From Bacteroidales bacterium (GTDB lineage: Bacteria; Bacteroidota; Bacteroidia; Bacteroidales; F082), in NCBI GenBank assembly GCA_015709215.1, contig JACCQN010000006.1:1-64000 (forward strand): a stretch of 64,000 nt of DNA. Direction: 5' to 3'. The position numbers and the translations under genes are program-made. This document shows positions 25,153 to 34,798 of this stretch, piece after piece. Numbering within the stretch: the stretch's first letter is position 1; each line of letters begins with the position of its first letter. The notes beneath the pieces were generated by a model that worked only from the letters and a program-made list of their open reading frames with translations, had not been told where the DNA came from and did not search any database.

Positions 25153-28100
25153 TCAGAGTTTTCGGGAAACTTCTTTTTCCTGATAACCTTCAATAATATC
25201 ACCAACTTTAATATCGTTAAAGTTTTCGATGTTCAATCCGCATTCATAACCAGCCGAAACCTCTTTTACATCATCTTTGAAGCGCTTGAGCGAGCCAAGC
25301 ATTCCGGTGTAAATTACGATACCATCACGGATAATTCTGATTTTGGTGTTTCTTGTAATTTTTCCATCAAGCACCATACAACCTGCAATGGTACCAACTT
25401 TTGTAATTTTGAATACGTCTCTGATTTCCAGGTTACAGGTGATTACTTCTTCAATTTCGGGCGAGAGCATACCTTCGATGGCCGCTTTAATTTCTTCAAT
25501 AGCCTGGTAAATGATAGAATAGAGTCTGATATCAATTTCTTCGTTTTCGGCTAGTTTGCGAGCCTGCATGGTTGGGCGAACCTGAAAGCCAATCACAATA
25601 GCGTTGGAGGCAGAAGCCAGCATGATATCAGATTCGCTAATGGCGCCAACGGATTTGTGGATCACATTAACCTGAACTTCTTCGGTAGAGAGTTTCAGCA
25701 GTGAATCTGAAAGGGCTTCAACAGAACCGTCCACGTCAGCTTTAACGATGAGGTTAAGCTCTTTGAAATCGCCAATAGCTATACGACGGCCAATCTCGTC
25801 AAGTGTAATATGTTTTTGTGTACGTAATCCTTGTTCACGTTGCAATTGCTGACGTTTGAAAGCAATATTTTTTGCTTCTCTTTCGTCGTGCATCACATTA
25901 AAGGTATCGCCGGCCTGAGGTGCACCATTTAATCCAAGCAACAATAATGGCGTTGAAGGGCCTGCTTCTTTTATAGCCTGATTACGTTCGTTGAACATGG
26001 CTTTTACTTTACCAAAAGTGGCACCGGCAAGAACAATATCACCTATACGCATGGTGCCATCCTGAACCAGGATTTTTGCAACATAACCACGACCTTTATC
26101 GAGAGAGGACTCAATTACAGTGCCTTTTGCGTGTTTTTTGGGATTACCTTTCAGTTCAAGGATTTCACTTTCGAGCAGTACTTTTTCGAGCAGCTGATCA
26201 ATACCCACACCTGTTTTGGCTGAAATTTCCTGAGTTTGGAATTTTCCGCCCCATTCCTCTACCAGAACATTCATATTGGCCAGTTGTTCGCGGATGCGAT
26301 CTGGGTTGGCTGTGGGTTTATCTATTTTGTTAAAAGCAAATACAATCGGTACGCCGGCAGCTTGTGCGTGGTTGATAGCTTCCACAGTTTGAGGCATCAC
26401 GTTGTCGTCTGCAGCAATCACAACGATGGCCACATCCGTAATTTTTGCACCACGGGCACGCATTGCAGTAAAGGCTTCATGTCCAGGAGTATCGAGGAAA
26501 GTGATTTTACGTCCACTTTCTGTTGCTACTTCGTAAGCACCAATATGCTGTGTGATACCACCGGCCTCACCCGAAACAACATTAGCCTTACGAATAAAGT
26601 CGAGTAAAAGTGTTTTACCATGATCCACATGACCCATTACCGTTACGATTGGAGCTCTTTCGACCATATCTTCGGGATTGTCCTCATCTTCTGCTTCCTG
26701 AAGGGCTTCCTGCACATCAGCACTGATGAACTCCAGTTTGTAACCAAATTCCTCAGCTACCAATGCGAGTGTTTCAGCATCCAGACGCTGGTTGATCGAC
26801 ACAAACATACCCAGGCTCATACAAATTGAAATAACCTGAGTAACAGCCACATTCATCATTGTTGCCAATTCGTTGGCAGTTACAAATTCAGTTACTTTTA
26901 AGGTGCTCTTTTCCTTTTCCTGTTTGGCCTTTTCTTCAGCCAGGTTGCTCGAAACAATATCTCTTTTCTGTCGGCGGTGTTTCGATGCTTTGGATTTGCC
27001 TGCTGGTGTTAGCCTTGCAAGAGTTTCTTTGATTTGACGTTGGATATCTTCATCAGTAAGCTCCTTTTTTTCGTCTTTTTTTACAGGTTTACTGCTTCGT
27101 TTACCTTGATCCTTACCTTTTTGAGGAAAGGGTTTTTGTTGCGACGGTTGCGACTGTCCCGCATCGGAAGTATTGGGTTTAATTCTTCTTCGTTTCTTTT
27201 TCTTTTGACTGGCCGACATTTTATCATCGGAAGAGGAAGCCACAGGTTTGGGTTTTGGCTTGCGTATTTCAGGGAGTTCTATTTTATCCAGAATTTTTGG
27301 CCCTTCAAGTTTTCGCACCTCTGTTGGCATAAAATTGCTTGGTCGCTCCACTTTTGGTGGTTCAGCTTTCTCTTCGTTTTTGTGCTGATTTTTTTGCCCG
27401 GAGGTTGCTTCTTCAATTTTTGTAGCTTCTTCCTTATGCGGTTTAGCAATAGTTTTTTCTTTTGCTGGCTTAGCCTCTTTGTTACGGCGGTCTTCTGCTT
27501 CTTTTTTCTTTTGAGCTTTAGTTTTACGATCTGGCTTTGTCCGCATATTCATGCTCGACAGATCGATCATACCGAGTACTTTTAATTGGCCATTCTGTTC
27601 TTGTGGAGTTATTTCTTCAGAAATAGGTTTTTTGTCAACGTTATCTTTTTTATCTTTTTCTGAATCTGCAGGTTTTTCTGTTTCAACAGTTTTCTCGGCT
27701 TCCGCAACTTTCTCTGAAGCAGGAATTTGTTTTTCTGGGACAAAACCTTCTTGTTTTTTCTCAGGTTTTTCTGTTTCAACAGTTTCAGCTTTTACGCTTT
27801 CTTCTTTTTTTGGAGGTTCTGGGGCTGTTTCCTTTTCAATAGGAGCAGCAGGTTGCTCTTTTTCCTTTGTTTCAGCTATGGGTTCAACAGAAAGTTTTTC
27901 CTCAGGTTTTTCAACTTTTGGAGTTTCTTTTGGAGTTTCTTTTTCCGGTTGAGGTGCTTCAATAATTTCTTTAGCAACAGGCTGTTCTGGTGTTGCAGCT
28001 TTTGCGGGAACCGGCTTGGATTCTAGCTCTTTTTTTGGGCTTTCCTTACTGCCGGTTTTGGCAGTGATAGTTTCACTAAATCCAGCCGATACATTTTTGA

Positions 28101-28410
28101 TAATTAACTCCTCAGTGTCGATATCGTCTTCTTCGTCATCGTCGTATTGTTCGCTCACAACCTCATCAGCGGTGATAGTTTTCCGACCTGAATACTCAAT
28201 TCCCAATTTTTTGGAAACCTCTTTCACCTGTTTTTCTGACTGGTACTCTTTCACAAGCAGGGCATACATTTCGGGACTCAGTTTGGTGTTGGGGCTTGTA
28301 TCAATCTGGTGTCCTTTTTTTGAAAGGAACTCCACTATTGTTGAGGTACCCACATTAAACTCCCGGGCTGCTTTGCTCAGACGTACGGATGTTTTGGAAC
28401 CTTCAGACAT
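25153..28410 (-). CDS. infB: Translation initiation factor IF-2
   Basis: IF-2 is the GTPase that brings initiator tRNA to the 30S subunit and promotes subunit joining. The product has 1,085 residues from the ATG at 28,410; a TTG two codons earlier is also in frame. An N-terminal IF2_N-type domain (about 1-60) is followed by a very long charged Pro/Glu/Lys-rich linker (about 100-480). The G domain near 585 has [17 protein letters not shown] and NKID, followed by the beta-barrel and C-terminal fMet-tRNA-binding domains. Third gene of rimP-nusA-infB. A TAnnTTTG box at 28,449 suggests it also has its own promoter. Long open frames on the opposite strand of the linker are composition artefacts. 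Confidence 0.97.
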   Translation of the reverse strand: MSEGSKTSVRLSKAAREFNVGTSTIVEFLSKKGHQIDTSPNTKLSPEMYALLVKEYQSEKQVKEVSKKLGIEYSGRKTITADEVVSEQYDDDEEDDIDTEELIIKNVSAGFSETITAKTGSKESPKKELESKPVPAKAATPEQPVAKEIIEAPQPEKETPKETPKVEKPEEKLSVEPIAETKEKEQPAAPIEKETAPEPPKKEESVKAETVETEKPEKKQEGFVPEKQIPASEKVAEAEKTVETEKPADSEKDKKDNVDKKPISEEITPQEQNGQLKVLGMIDLSSMNMRTKPDRKTKAQKKKEAEDRRNKEAKPAKEKTIAKPHKEEATKIEEATSGQKNQHKNEEKAEPPKVERPSNFMPTEVRKLEGPKILDKIELPEIRKPKPKPVASSSDDKMSASQKKKKRRRIKPNTSDAGQSQPSQQKPFPQKGKDQGKRSSKPVKKDEKKELTDEDIQRQIKETLARLTPAGKSKASKHRRQKRDIVSSNLAEEKAKQEKEKSTLKVTEFVTANELATMMNVAVTQVISICMSLGMFVSINQRLDAETLALVAEEFGYKLEFISADVQEALQEAEDEDNPEDMVERAPIVTVMGHVDHGKTLLLDFIRKANVVSGEAGGITQHIGAYEVATESGRKITFLDTPGHEAFTAMRARGAKITDVAIVVIAADDNVMPQTVEAINHAQAAGVPIVFAFNKIDKPTANPDRIREQLANMNVLVEEWGGKFQTQEISAKTGVGIDQLLEKVLLESEILELKGNPKKHAKGTVIESSLDKGRGYVAKILVQDGTMRIGDIVLAGATFGKVKAMFNERNQAIKEAGPSTPLLLLGLNGAPQAGDTFNVMHDEREAKNIAFKRQQLQREQGLRTQKHITLDEIGRRIAIGDFKELNLIVKADVDGSVEALSDSLLKLSTEEVQVNVIHKSVGAISESDIMLASASNAIVIGFQVRPTMQARKLAENEEIDIRLYSIIYQAIEEIKAAIEGMLSPEIEEVITCNLEIRDVFKITKVGTIAGCMVLDGKITRNTKIRIIRDGIVIYTGMLGSLKRFKDDVKEVSAGYECGLNIENFNDIKVGDIIEGYQEKEVSRKL

Positions 28411-28448
28411 ATTCAAATTTTCGATTTTGAATGATTTTTATGAATTTG

Positions 28449-28456
28449 CAAAAGTA
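28449..28456 (-). promoter_or_regulatory. Possible internal promoter -7 box for infB
   Basis: Minus strand TACTTTTG followed by CA, about 40 bp before the infB ATG, in the short gap between nusA and infB. Confidence 0.5.
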
Positions 28457-28462
28457 GGTAAT

Positions 28463-29698
28463 TTATTCGAACTCTGCTTTAAGTATGCGGATTACCTCTT
28501 GTACTGTCTCCATTTCGAGATCGGCTCTGTTGGCGATTTCTTCGGCTGAAAGTGCAAGTACACTTTTTGCTGTGTCGCACCCAATATTATGCAGCTGATC
28601 GATTACCCACTGATCGATTTCGTCGATAAATTCCTGAAGATCAACATCTTCCGAATCTACATCGGTGTCTCGATACACATCTATCTCATAACCAGTGAGC
28701 CTTCCGGCCAATTTAATGTTAAAACCTCCTTTGCCGATGGCTAAACTTACCTGATCGGGTTTCATAAACACTTCGGCGCGTTTGTTTTCTTCATCAAGCT
28801 GGATTGAGGTAATCTTTGCAGGGCTTAAAGAGCGGCTGATAAACAGGCTAGGGTTATTAGTGTAGTTTATTACGTCAATATTTTCGTTACGCAATTCTCT
28901 TACGATGCCATGGATACGTGATCCTTTCATTCCCACACAGGCACCTACAGGATCAATACGGTCGTCGTACGACTCCACAGCAATTTTGGCCCGCTGGCCT
29001 GGTTCACGCACTATTCGCCGAATAGTTATCAGTCCATCATACACTTCGGGCACTTCGCCTTCGAAGAGGCGTTGCAGGAAAATCTCCGAAGTGCGTGAAA
29101 GGATAATATAAGGAGTGCCATTGCGCATTTCGACTTTCAAAACAACAGCACGTAAAGTATCGCCCTTTTTGTAAAAATCGGTTGGAATCATTTCCGATTT
29201 GGGCAAAATAAGTTCGATGCCTTCATCATCAAGCACCAATATTTCGCGACGCCAGGCCTGATAAACCTCACCTGTGATAATTTCGCCAACTTTTTCTTTG
29301 TATTTTTGGTACACATTATCCTTTTCGTACTCCAGAATTTTAGAGACAAGATTTTGGCGGATCGACAAAATTTCTCTACGTCCGAAATCTTTGATTTTGA
29401 TGGGTTCTGAAACTTCCTCACCCACTTCAAAGTCAGGTTCTATTTTGATGGCTTCCGAAAGGGCAATCTGAGACGAAGGGTCTTCAACGCCATCATCTTC
29501 AACGATTTCGCGATTGTGCCAGATTTCGAGGTCGCCTTTGTCAATATTAACAATAACATCGAAGTTCTCGTCAGAACCATATTTTTTGATCAGCATTGAC
29601 CGAAATACATCCTCCAGGATGCGCATCATCATTTCGCGGTCAATATTTTTGAATTCTTTAAATTCCGAAAAACTTTCTACCAGATTGATACTGTCCAT
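28463..29698 (-). CDS. nusA: Transcription termination/antitermination factor NusA
   Basis: NusA binds RNA polymerase and nascent RNA to modulate pausing, termination and antitermination. The 411-residue product has an N-terminal polymerase-binding domain (MMMRILEDVFRSMLIKKYG), an S1 domain, and two KH domains with DPVGACVGMKGSRIHGIVREL (about 250) and VSLAIGKGGFNIKLAGRLTG (about 318). An acidic stretch follows, then a C-terminal helix-hairpin-helix (IGCDTAKSVLALSAEEIANRA). It is the middle gene of the conserved rimP-nusA-infB order. A hairpin with U tract in the operon leader raises the possibility that NusA affects its own expression. Confidence 0.97.
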   Translation of the reverse strand: MDSINLVESFSEFKEFKNIDREMMMRILEDVFRSMLIKKYGSDENFDVIVNIDKGDLEIWHNREIVEDDGVEDPSSQIALSEAIKIEPDFEVGEEVSEPIKIKDFGRREILSIRQNLVSKILEYEKDNVYQKYKEKVGEIITGEVYQAWRREILVLDDEGIELILPKSEMIPTDFYKKGDTLRAVVLKVEMRNGTPYIILSRTSEIFLQRLFEGEVPEVYDGLITIRRIVREPGQRAKIAVESYDDRIDPVGACVGMKGSRIHGIVRELRNENIDVINYTNNPSLFISRSLSPAKITSIQLDEENKRAEVFMKPDQVSLAIGKGGFNIKLAGRLTGYEIDVYRDTDVDSEDVDLQEFIDEIDQWVIDQLHNIGCDTAKSVLALSAEEIANRADLEMETVQEVIRILKAEFE

Positions 29699-29728
29699 GG
29701 TACTTATTATCTGTACGTTAAAAAAAAA

Positions 29729-30196
29729 TTAATTAAAATCGATTACTTCTTTTACTTCTTCAATTTCGCTGAAAGGAATTTGCAGGATTTCACCTTTAAC
29801 TTCTTTCTTCAGTTTATTGAGTTTTTTAATACTAATTTCCTGAATCTGAATTCCGGCATCGTCAGCTGCCAATAGTTCACCATTCATAGTTTTTTCGTCT
29901 TCTTTAAACTTAACAGCAACTGTTCTGCCAATTGCTTTTTTGAACTGACGAAGCATTTTAATCGGTTGGTCGAGGCCTGAGGAAGAAACACGCAATTCAA
30001 AGTCTTCTTCTTCCCGATCGAAGTGCTTTTCAATAAATCTACTCAGCTCAACACAATGATCGATTGTAACCGCGGTATCTGCATCAATAAATACCAGAAT
30101 CAGATTATCCGGCTTGATGAGAATATCCACAATAAATCTGTCGCTGCCTTCGAGGCATTGTTCAGCTAAAGCGATAATATCTTGTTTTTGAATCAT
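29729..30196 (-). CDS. rimP: Ribosome maturation factor RimP
   Basis: RimP assists 30S subunit assembly. The 155-residue product has the family plan: an N-terminal alpha/beta domain (DRFIVDILIKPDNLILVFIDADTAVTIDHC, quoted here only as DADTAVTIDHC for the conserved part) with the ELRVSSSGLDQPI segment typical of RimP at about 88, and a C-terminal SH3-like domain. The ATG at 30,196 is preferred over the in-frame TTG at 30,205. First gene of the rimP-nusA-infB operon. Confidence 0.93.
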   Translation of the reverse strand: MIQKQDIIALAEQCLEGSDRFIVDILIKPDNLILVFIDADTAVTIDHCVELSRFIEKHFDREEEDFELRVSSSGLDQPIKMLRQFKKAIGRTVAVKFKEDEKTMNGELLAADDAGIQIQEISIKKLNKLKKEVKGEILQIPFSEIEEVKEVIDFN

Positions 30197-30210
30197 TTTT
30201 TTCAAGCTAT

Positions 30211-30235
30211 AAAAAGAGGGGACTTGCGCCCCCTC
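30211..30235 (-). terminator. Possible transcription attenuator in the rimP-nusA-infB leader
   Basis: On the minus strand GAGGGG, an eight-base loop and CCCCTC are followed by TTTTT, the form of an intrinsic terminator. It lies between the probable promoter (30,264-30,271) and the rimP ATG (30,196), so it would stop transcription before the operon unless read through. tRNA-Gln upstream has its own terminator, so this hairpin is not simply the end of the tRNA unit. Confidence 0.6.
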
Positions 30236-30263
30236 AAACTCTATTCCTTCCCTAAAACCACTG

Positions 30264-30271
30264 CAAAAGTA
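30264..30271 (-). promoter_or_regulatory. Probable promoter -7 box for rimP-nusA-infB
   Basis: Minus strand TACTTTTG followed by CA, about 68 bp before the rimP ATG, with the leader hairpin in between. Confidence 0.6.
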
Positions 30272-30363
30272 GTCTTTTTTGTTTCACACTCACTGTTTTA
30301 CGAAAGAATCACAGAAACTTAATCACTAAGTTTTGAATGAGGTATTTCGTAATGTCAGCCTAC

Positions 30364-30394
30364 AAAAAAAACCTGATACTCGCAAAGTAGCAGG
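30364..30394 (-). terminator. Terminator of the tRNA-Gln unit
   Basis: On the minus strand CCTG-C-TACT pairs with AGTA-T-CAGG (one mismatch, five-base loop) and is followed by eight T residues. It starts 15 bp after the end of the tRNA. Confidence 0.65.
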
Positions 30395-30408
30395 CTTTGT
30401 TGAGTGAG

Positions 30409-30479
30409 TTGTCCGACAAGGATTCGAACCTTGACCGGCAGAACCAAAATCTGCAGTGCTACCATTACACCATCGGACA
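30409..30479 (-). tRNA. tRNA-Gln (anticodon UUG)
   Basis: The 71-nt sequence folds as a cloverleaf: acceptor TGTCCGA with TCGGACA (7 bp), D stem GTGT/GCAC, anticodon stem GCAGA/TCTGC with loop TTTTGGT giving anticodon TTG, and T stem CAAGG/CCTTG with loop TTCGAAT. The discriminator base is A, and CCA is not encoded. It reads CAA (and by wobble CAG) codons. The gene stands alone with its own promoter box and terminator. Confidence 0.96.
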
Positions 30480-30499
30480 ATACCGTGAGAAACGGACTG

Positions 30500-30507
30500 C
30501 AAAAGTA
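30500..30507 (-). promoter_or_regulatory. Probable promoter -7 box for tRNA-Gln
   Basis: Minus strand TACTTTTG followed by CA, about 20 bp before the mature tRNA 5' end. Confidence 0.6.
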
Positions 30508-30738
30508 GAAAAAAAATGGAATAGCCAAAAAAAATGATAATTTTTCTACCTAAACAGCATTCTGCGCAGTGCATAGGCCATAGGATTGTATGTGGGAAGG
30601 GATTTTTTGATCTTTTCCAGGCCTTTAGGAAGCAAGAAATGCTGTTAAAAAAACTAAAGTAAATGTTTTTCTGCTGAAATTATTTGGGTTTTATGTATTT
30701 TCGCTGTTCAAAATGATAACCTATTAAATCCCCACACA

Positions 30739-33700
30739 ATGAATTTCAGCAAGTTGAATAATCTGGTTGGTTGGATCGTGTTTCTTATCGCCACTGCGGT
30801 TTATTTTCTAACGCTCGAACCAACAGCCAGTTGGTGGGATTGTGGCGAATACATTGCAACAGCCTATAAACTGCAGGTAGGTCATCCTCCGGGGGCGCCA
30901 CTATTTCAGATGATTGGTCGGTTTTTTACACTTTTTGCCTTTGGTGATGAAACACGTGTTGCTCTGATGATAAATGTCATGTCGGCTTTGTCAAGCAGTT
31001 TAACAATTCTTTTCCTGTTTTGGACGATTACCATGCTTGCCCGCAAAATTCTGATGGCAGGTGAGGCTGCCCAAAACAAAGGAAATCAGTTTGCTGTGCT
31101 GGGTGCCGGGCTTGTTGGGGCACTTGCTTACACCTTTAGCGATTCATTTTGGTTTTCGGCTGTTGAGGGTGAGGTATATGCCATGTCGTCTTTCTTTACG
31201 GCAGTCACTTTTTGGGCCATCCTAAAATGGGAAAGAGTGGCTGATGAGCCGCATAATTATCGCTGGTTGCTGTTTATCGCTTATCTGATTGGATTGTCAA
31301 TTGGAGTTCATATGCTCAACCTGCTTGCCATTCCGGCCATTGTATATGTATTTTATTTTAAAAAATACAAACCGAATCTGAAGGGTTTTGTAATTGCAGG
31401 TCTGGTATCACTGTTTATATTGGCTTTTGTGATGAGCGTGATTATTCCGCTCATCGTTCAGCTTGCGGGTAATTTTGAACTGTTCTTTGTCAATTCGATC
31501 GGGTTGCCCTTTACCTCGGGTACAATTATTTATTTCCTTTTATTGGTTGGTTTGATTGCTTATGGCTTGTATTATTCCCGCAAAAAAGGGAAGGTTGTTT
31601 TAAATACAGCTATATTGGCGTTTATGTTTATCCTGATTGGTTATTCCTCTTTCTTTATGCTGGTGATCCGTGCCAACGCCAATACGCCAATCAACGAAAA
31701 TAATCCGAACGATGCTATTACCATGCTGGCATATCTTAATCGCGAGCAATACGGAACCTGGCCTTTGATACACGGGCCATATTACAATGCACCCGAAGTT
31801 GATAGGGAAGATGGCAAGCCCATTTACATTAAAGATGAAGCAAAAGGGAAGTATATCATAACGGATTATCGTCATAATGTTATACCCGTTTATGATGAGC
31901 GATTTACTACGGTATTTCCACGGATGTGGTCAAACCAAAAAACCAGCCATATTCAAATGTATCAGCAGGTGGCCGGAAGAGGGGGCATTCCTATTCGGGT
32001 GACCAAACCTGATGGCAGTACAGAAGTGCTTTATCGGCCTACTTTTGGGCAAAATCTTAAGTTTTTCTTTGAATATCAGATTGGGCATATGTATATGCGT
32101 TATTTCTTCTGGAATTTCGTGGGCAGGCAAAATGATGTGGAAAGTCAGGGTGAGATAGAAAACGGAAACTGGATCAGTGGTATCAATTTTATTGACAGTT
32201 ATAGGTTGGGCGATCAGAGTGATCTGCCAAAAAGCATGGAAAACCCTGCACGTGCACGTTTTTACTTCCTTCCTTTGTTGCTTGGGCTGGTGGGGCTTTT
32301 GTATCAGATGAGTAAGCATTCGCGCGACACCTGGATCGTATTCCTGTTGTTTTTTATGACTGGTCTTGCTATTATTGTTTACCTGAATCAAACACCTTAT
32401 CAGCCGCGTGAACGGGATTATGCTTATGCCGGCTCTTTTTATGCCTTTGCGATCTGGATAGGTTTTGGCGTGTTATCGCTCTATGAGTTGGTAAGCAAAT
32501 ACCTGAAAAATAAGCAAATAGTAGCAGTAGCAGTTACAGTTGTTTCTTTGTTGCTGGTTCCGGCCATCATGGCAAAGGAAGGCTGGAAAGGTCATAACCG
32601 TTCCGGAAAAACTGCTGCCCGCGATTTTGCTATGAGCTATATGGCACAATGTGAACCTAATTCCATTTTGTTTACGAATGGCGACAACGACACCTTCCCG
32701 CTTTGGTATGTGCAGGAAGTGGAAGGATTTAGAACCGACATGCGTGTGGTGAACTATATGCTTTCGTCGGGTGATTGGTATGTGCATCAACTGGGCAAGA
32801 AGGTTTATGAATCTGACCGTTTGCCTTTAACACTTAAGTCTGATCAGTACAATAAGGGCATTAATGAGTATATTCCTGTTGTTGAAAGGATTAAGGGACC
32901 GGTTGAGCTTAAAGAGGTAATTGATTTTATTGCCAACGAAAGCGATCAGACCAAATTGCCTTTGCAATCGGGTGAACGAATTAATTATGTTCCGACCAAG
33001 AAAATCAGATTGAAGATTGACAAAGAAGCTGTTATTCGCAGTGGCACTGTTCCCGAAAGTATGCATGATCAGATTGTGGATGAAATCGTTTGGGATATCC
33101 GCCAAAGCGCTTTGTTTAAAAATGATTTGATGCTGCTTGATTTGATTGCAACCAATAACTGGGAACGGCCGATCTACTTTGCCAATCCTAACAGCGTGAG
33201 CAAGGTGCTGGATGTGGATGAGTATTGCCATATGGAAGGTGTTGTGTATCGGTTTATGCCTGTTAAGGCCAAAGAGTATTATAAGAATCTTGGTGGTGTT
33301 TACACGGATGGTTCCTATGATTTATTGGTTAACAAAGCAAAATGGGGCAACCTGAATGATCCAAAAGTAACGGTTGATCGTGAAAGTTACCGCAATTCAA
33401 CTATGATGAAACAAAGCTATATGCGTCTTGCACAGGCATTGATAAATGAGGGAAAAGCTGATTCAGCCGTAATGGTATTGGATAAAAGTCTGGAGTTTTT
33501 CCCGCACGAAAAGATTACTTTCGACTTTTATATGTTACCTTGGGTCGAGATTTATTTCGAAGCCGGAGCTACTGAAAAAGCCACTGCTGTGTTACGTACA
33601 CTTTCTGGCAGATATCTCGAAGATCTTGGATATTACGGCAGTCTTGGCAGTCGTTTTGAAGGGTATTATGACCAATCGATGCAGGAAGCGCTGGCTGTAC

Positions 33701-33804
33701 TGCAGCGCTTATCGCAGCTTGCTTCGCAGTATGGACAAAAAGACCTGGCTACCGAACTGGATGAAGCCTTTGTTAGTCAGATGCAGTTGATGGGATTTCG
33801 ATAG
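30739..33804 (+). CDS. DUF2723 multi-pass membrane protein (GT117-type glycosyltransferase)
   Basis: The product has 1,021 residues. Residues 1-300 and about 505-620 hold around a dozen hydrophobic helices. The conserved N-terminal loop ASWWDCGEYIATAYKLQVGHPPGAPLF (split here: WWDCGEYIATAYKL, then QVGHPPGAPLF) carries the acidic and His residues typical of DUF2723, a GT-C-fold family related to TMEM260-type protein O-mannosyltransferases. A second conserved part is TPYQPRERDYAYAGSFYAF. The C-terminal 400 residues are soluble, with LFTNGDNDTFPLWYVQE and TPR-like helices near the end. It probably transfers a sugar from a lipid donor to proteins or glycans outside the membrane; donor and acceptor are unknown. 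Monocistronic, ending at a strong hairpin. Confidence 0.85.
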   Translation: MNFSKLNNLVGWIVFLIATAVYFLTLEPTASWWDCGEYIATAYKLQVGHPPGAPLFQMIGRFFTLFAFGDETRVALMINVMSALSSSLTILFLFWTITMLARKILMAGEAAQNKGNQFAVLGAGLVGALAYTFSDSFWFSAVEGEVYAMSSFFTAVTFWAILKWERVADEPHNYRWLLFIAYLIGLSIGVHMLNLLAIPAIVYVFYFKKYKPNLKGFVIAGLVSLFILAFVMSVIIPLIVQLAGNFELFFVNSIGLPFTSGTIIYFLLLVGLIAYGLYYSRKKGKVVLNTAILAFMFILIGYSSFFMLVIRANANTPINENNPNDAITMLAYLNREQYGTWPLIHGPYYNAPEVDREDGKPIYIKDEAKGKYIITDYRHNVIPVYDERFTTVFPRMWSNQKTSHIQMYQQVAGRGGIPIRVTKPDGSTEVLYRPTFGQNLKFFFEYQIGHMYMRYFFWNFVGRQNDVESQGEIENGNWISGINFIDSYRLGDQSDLPKSMENPARARFYFLPLLLGLVGLLYQMSKHSRDTWIVFLLFFMTGLAIIVYLNQTPYQPRERDYAYAGSFYAFAIWIGFGVLSLYELVSKYLKNKQIVAVAVTVVSLLLVPAIMAKEGWKGHNRSGKTAARDFAMSYMAQCEPNSILFTNGDNDTFPLWYVQEVEGFRTDMRVVNYMLSSGDWYVHQLGKKVYESDRLPLTLKSDQYNKGINEYIPVVERIKGPVELKEVIDFIANESDQTKLPLQSGERINYVPTKKIRLKIDKEAVIRSGTVPESMHDQIVDEIVWDIRQSALFKNDLMLLDLIATNNWERPIYFANPNSVSKVLDVDEYCHMEGVVYRFMPVKAKEYYKNLGGVYTDGSYDLLVNKAKWGNLNDPKVTVDRESYRNSTMMKQSYMRLAQALINEGKADSAVMVLDKSLEFFPHEKITFDFYMLPWVEIYFEAGATEKATAVLRTLSGRYLEDLGYYGSLGSRFEGYYDQSMQEALAVLQRLSQLASQYGQKDLATELDEAFVSQMQLMGFR

Positions 33805-33822
33805 GAAGGTTTAGCATAAAAG

Positions 33823-33857
33823 AAATCCCTGTCATTTTCGTGGCAGGGATTTTTTTG
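33823..33857. terminator. Bidirectional terminator between the DUF2723 gene and lgt
   Basis: AAATCCCTG (33,823-33,831) pairs with CAGGGATTT (33,844-33,852), followed by a T run on the plus strand and preceded by A-rich sequence. The two flanking genes are convergent, so it can serve both. Confidence 0.85.
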
Positions 33858-33858
33858 T

Positions 33859-34683
33859 TTAAACTTTTCGTTTTTTCCAGCCCTTGTACCAAATTAGGAT
33901 TCCTCCAATAATAAAAGGAATACTTAACAGCTGACCCATATTAAGTGCCATATTGGCTTCGAATCCCACCTGAGGTTCTTTCAGAAATTCGATTAAAAAT
34001 CGTGATCCAAAAATGGCAATAAGGAAAATACCAAATATAAAGCCGGGTTGTTTCTGTCCCATATCTTTTTTGAAGTAACTCTGATGCAAAAAGAAAAATG
34101 TGGCCAGATAAAACAGTCCTTCATAAAGCTGTGTGGGATGTCGTGGATCGGTTCTCAATGCTGGATCAGAAGCTCTTACAAATTCAAAACCCCACGGTAG
34201 TGTAGTGATATGTCCAAAAATTTCGGAGTTCATCAGATTGCCTGTGCGGATAAAAAAGCCTGCCAGTGCAACCACGATAACCACACGATCCAGTGTCCAG
34301 ATGATGGATTTCTGCTGTTTTCTACTAAAGAAATACAAAGCAATAATAATCCCGATAGCCGCACCATGACTTGCCAGGCCGCCTTCCCACACTTTGAGTA
34401 TTTCGATTGGATCAGCCAGATAATAGGCTGGTTCGTAAAACAAACAATGTCCCAGGCGAGCACCCACCACAGTTGCAACGATCATATAAGTAGAAAGCTG
34501 ATCCAGCACCTTGATGCCAATCTTTTCGCGTTCGAAAACCTTTTGCATGATGTAATAACCAACCACAAAGGACGCAGCGAAAAGAGCGCCATACCATCTT
34601 ACGCCTCTGCCTCCCAATAAGGGTAGCCAATCCGGAAAACTGAATATCTCGGGCGAAACGTTCCAAACAATAAAATTTAACAT
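33859..34683 (-). CDS. lgt: Prolipoprotein diacylglyceryl transferase
   Basis: Lgt transfers diacylglycerol from phosphatidylglycerol to the lipobox Cys of prolipoproteins at the inner membrane, the first step of lipoprotein maturation. The 274-residue product has seven or so hydrophobic helices and family motifs: RWYGALFAASFVVGYYIM (about 30), GARLGHCLFYEP (about 75), GGLASHGAAIGI (about 105), RTGNLMNSEIFG (the conserved Lgt signature, about 146) and RHPTQLYEGLFY (about 181). A TAnnTTTG box lies 18 bp before the ATG. Lipoproteins encoded nearby (HmuY at 34,799 and the protein at 55,129) would be its substrates. Confidence 0.96.
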   Translation of the reverse strand: MLNFIVWNVSPEIFSFPDWLPLLGGRGVRWYGALFAASFVVGYYIMQKVFEREKIGIKVLDQLSTYMIVATVVGARLGHCLFYEPAYYLADPIEILKVWEGGLASHGAAIGIIIALYFFSRKQQKSIIWTLDRVVIVVALAGFFIRTGNLMNSEIFGHITTLPWGFEFVRASDPALRTDPRHPTQLYEGLFYLATFFFLHQSYFKKDMGQKQPGFIFGIFLIAIFGSRFLIEFLKEPQVGFEANMALNMGQLLSIPFIIGGILIWYKGWKKRKV

Positions 34684-34700
34684 GAGCTGTTATTTTTGGA

Positions 34701-34708
34701 CAAAAGTA
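34701..34708 (-). promoter_or_regulatory. Probable promoter -7 box for lgt
   Basis: Minus strand TACTTTTG, about 18 bp before the lgt ATG, in the gap after the HmuY lipoprotein gene. Confidence 0.6.
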
Positions 34709-34798
34709 AAGGAAAAATCCTTTTCGGAAAGGTGGGCTCTTACCGGAAGCTGAATCTGTTAAAATTTGACTTGATTTAAGACCAAAATAGCGGTAATC

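Noticed and set aside
27034..28549. Long plus-strand open frames opposite infB and nusA
   Set aside because: They mirror the Lys/Glu/Pro-rich linker of IF-2 on the other strand, are Phe/Ser-rich and resemble no protein.
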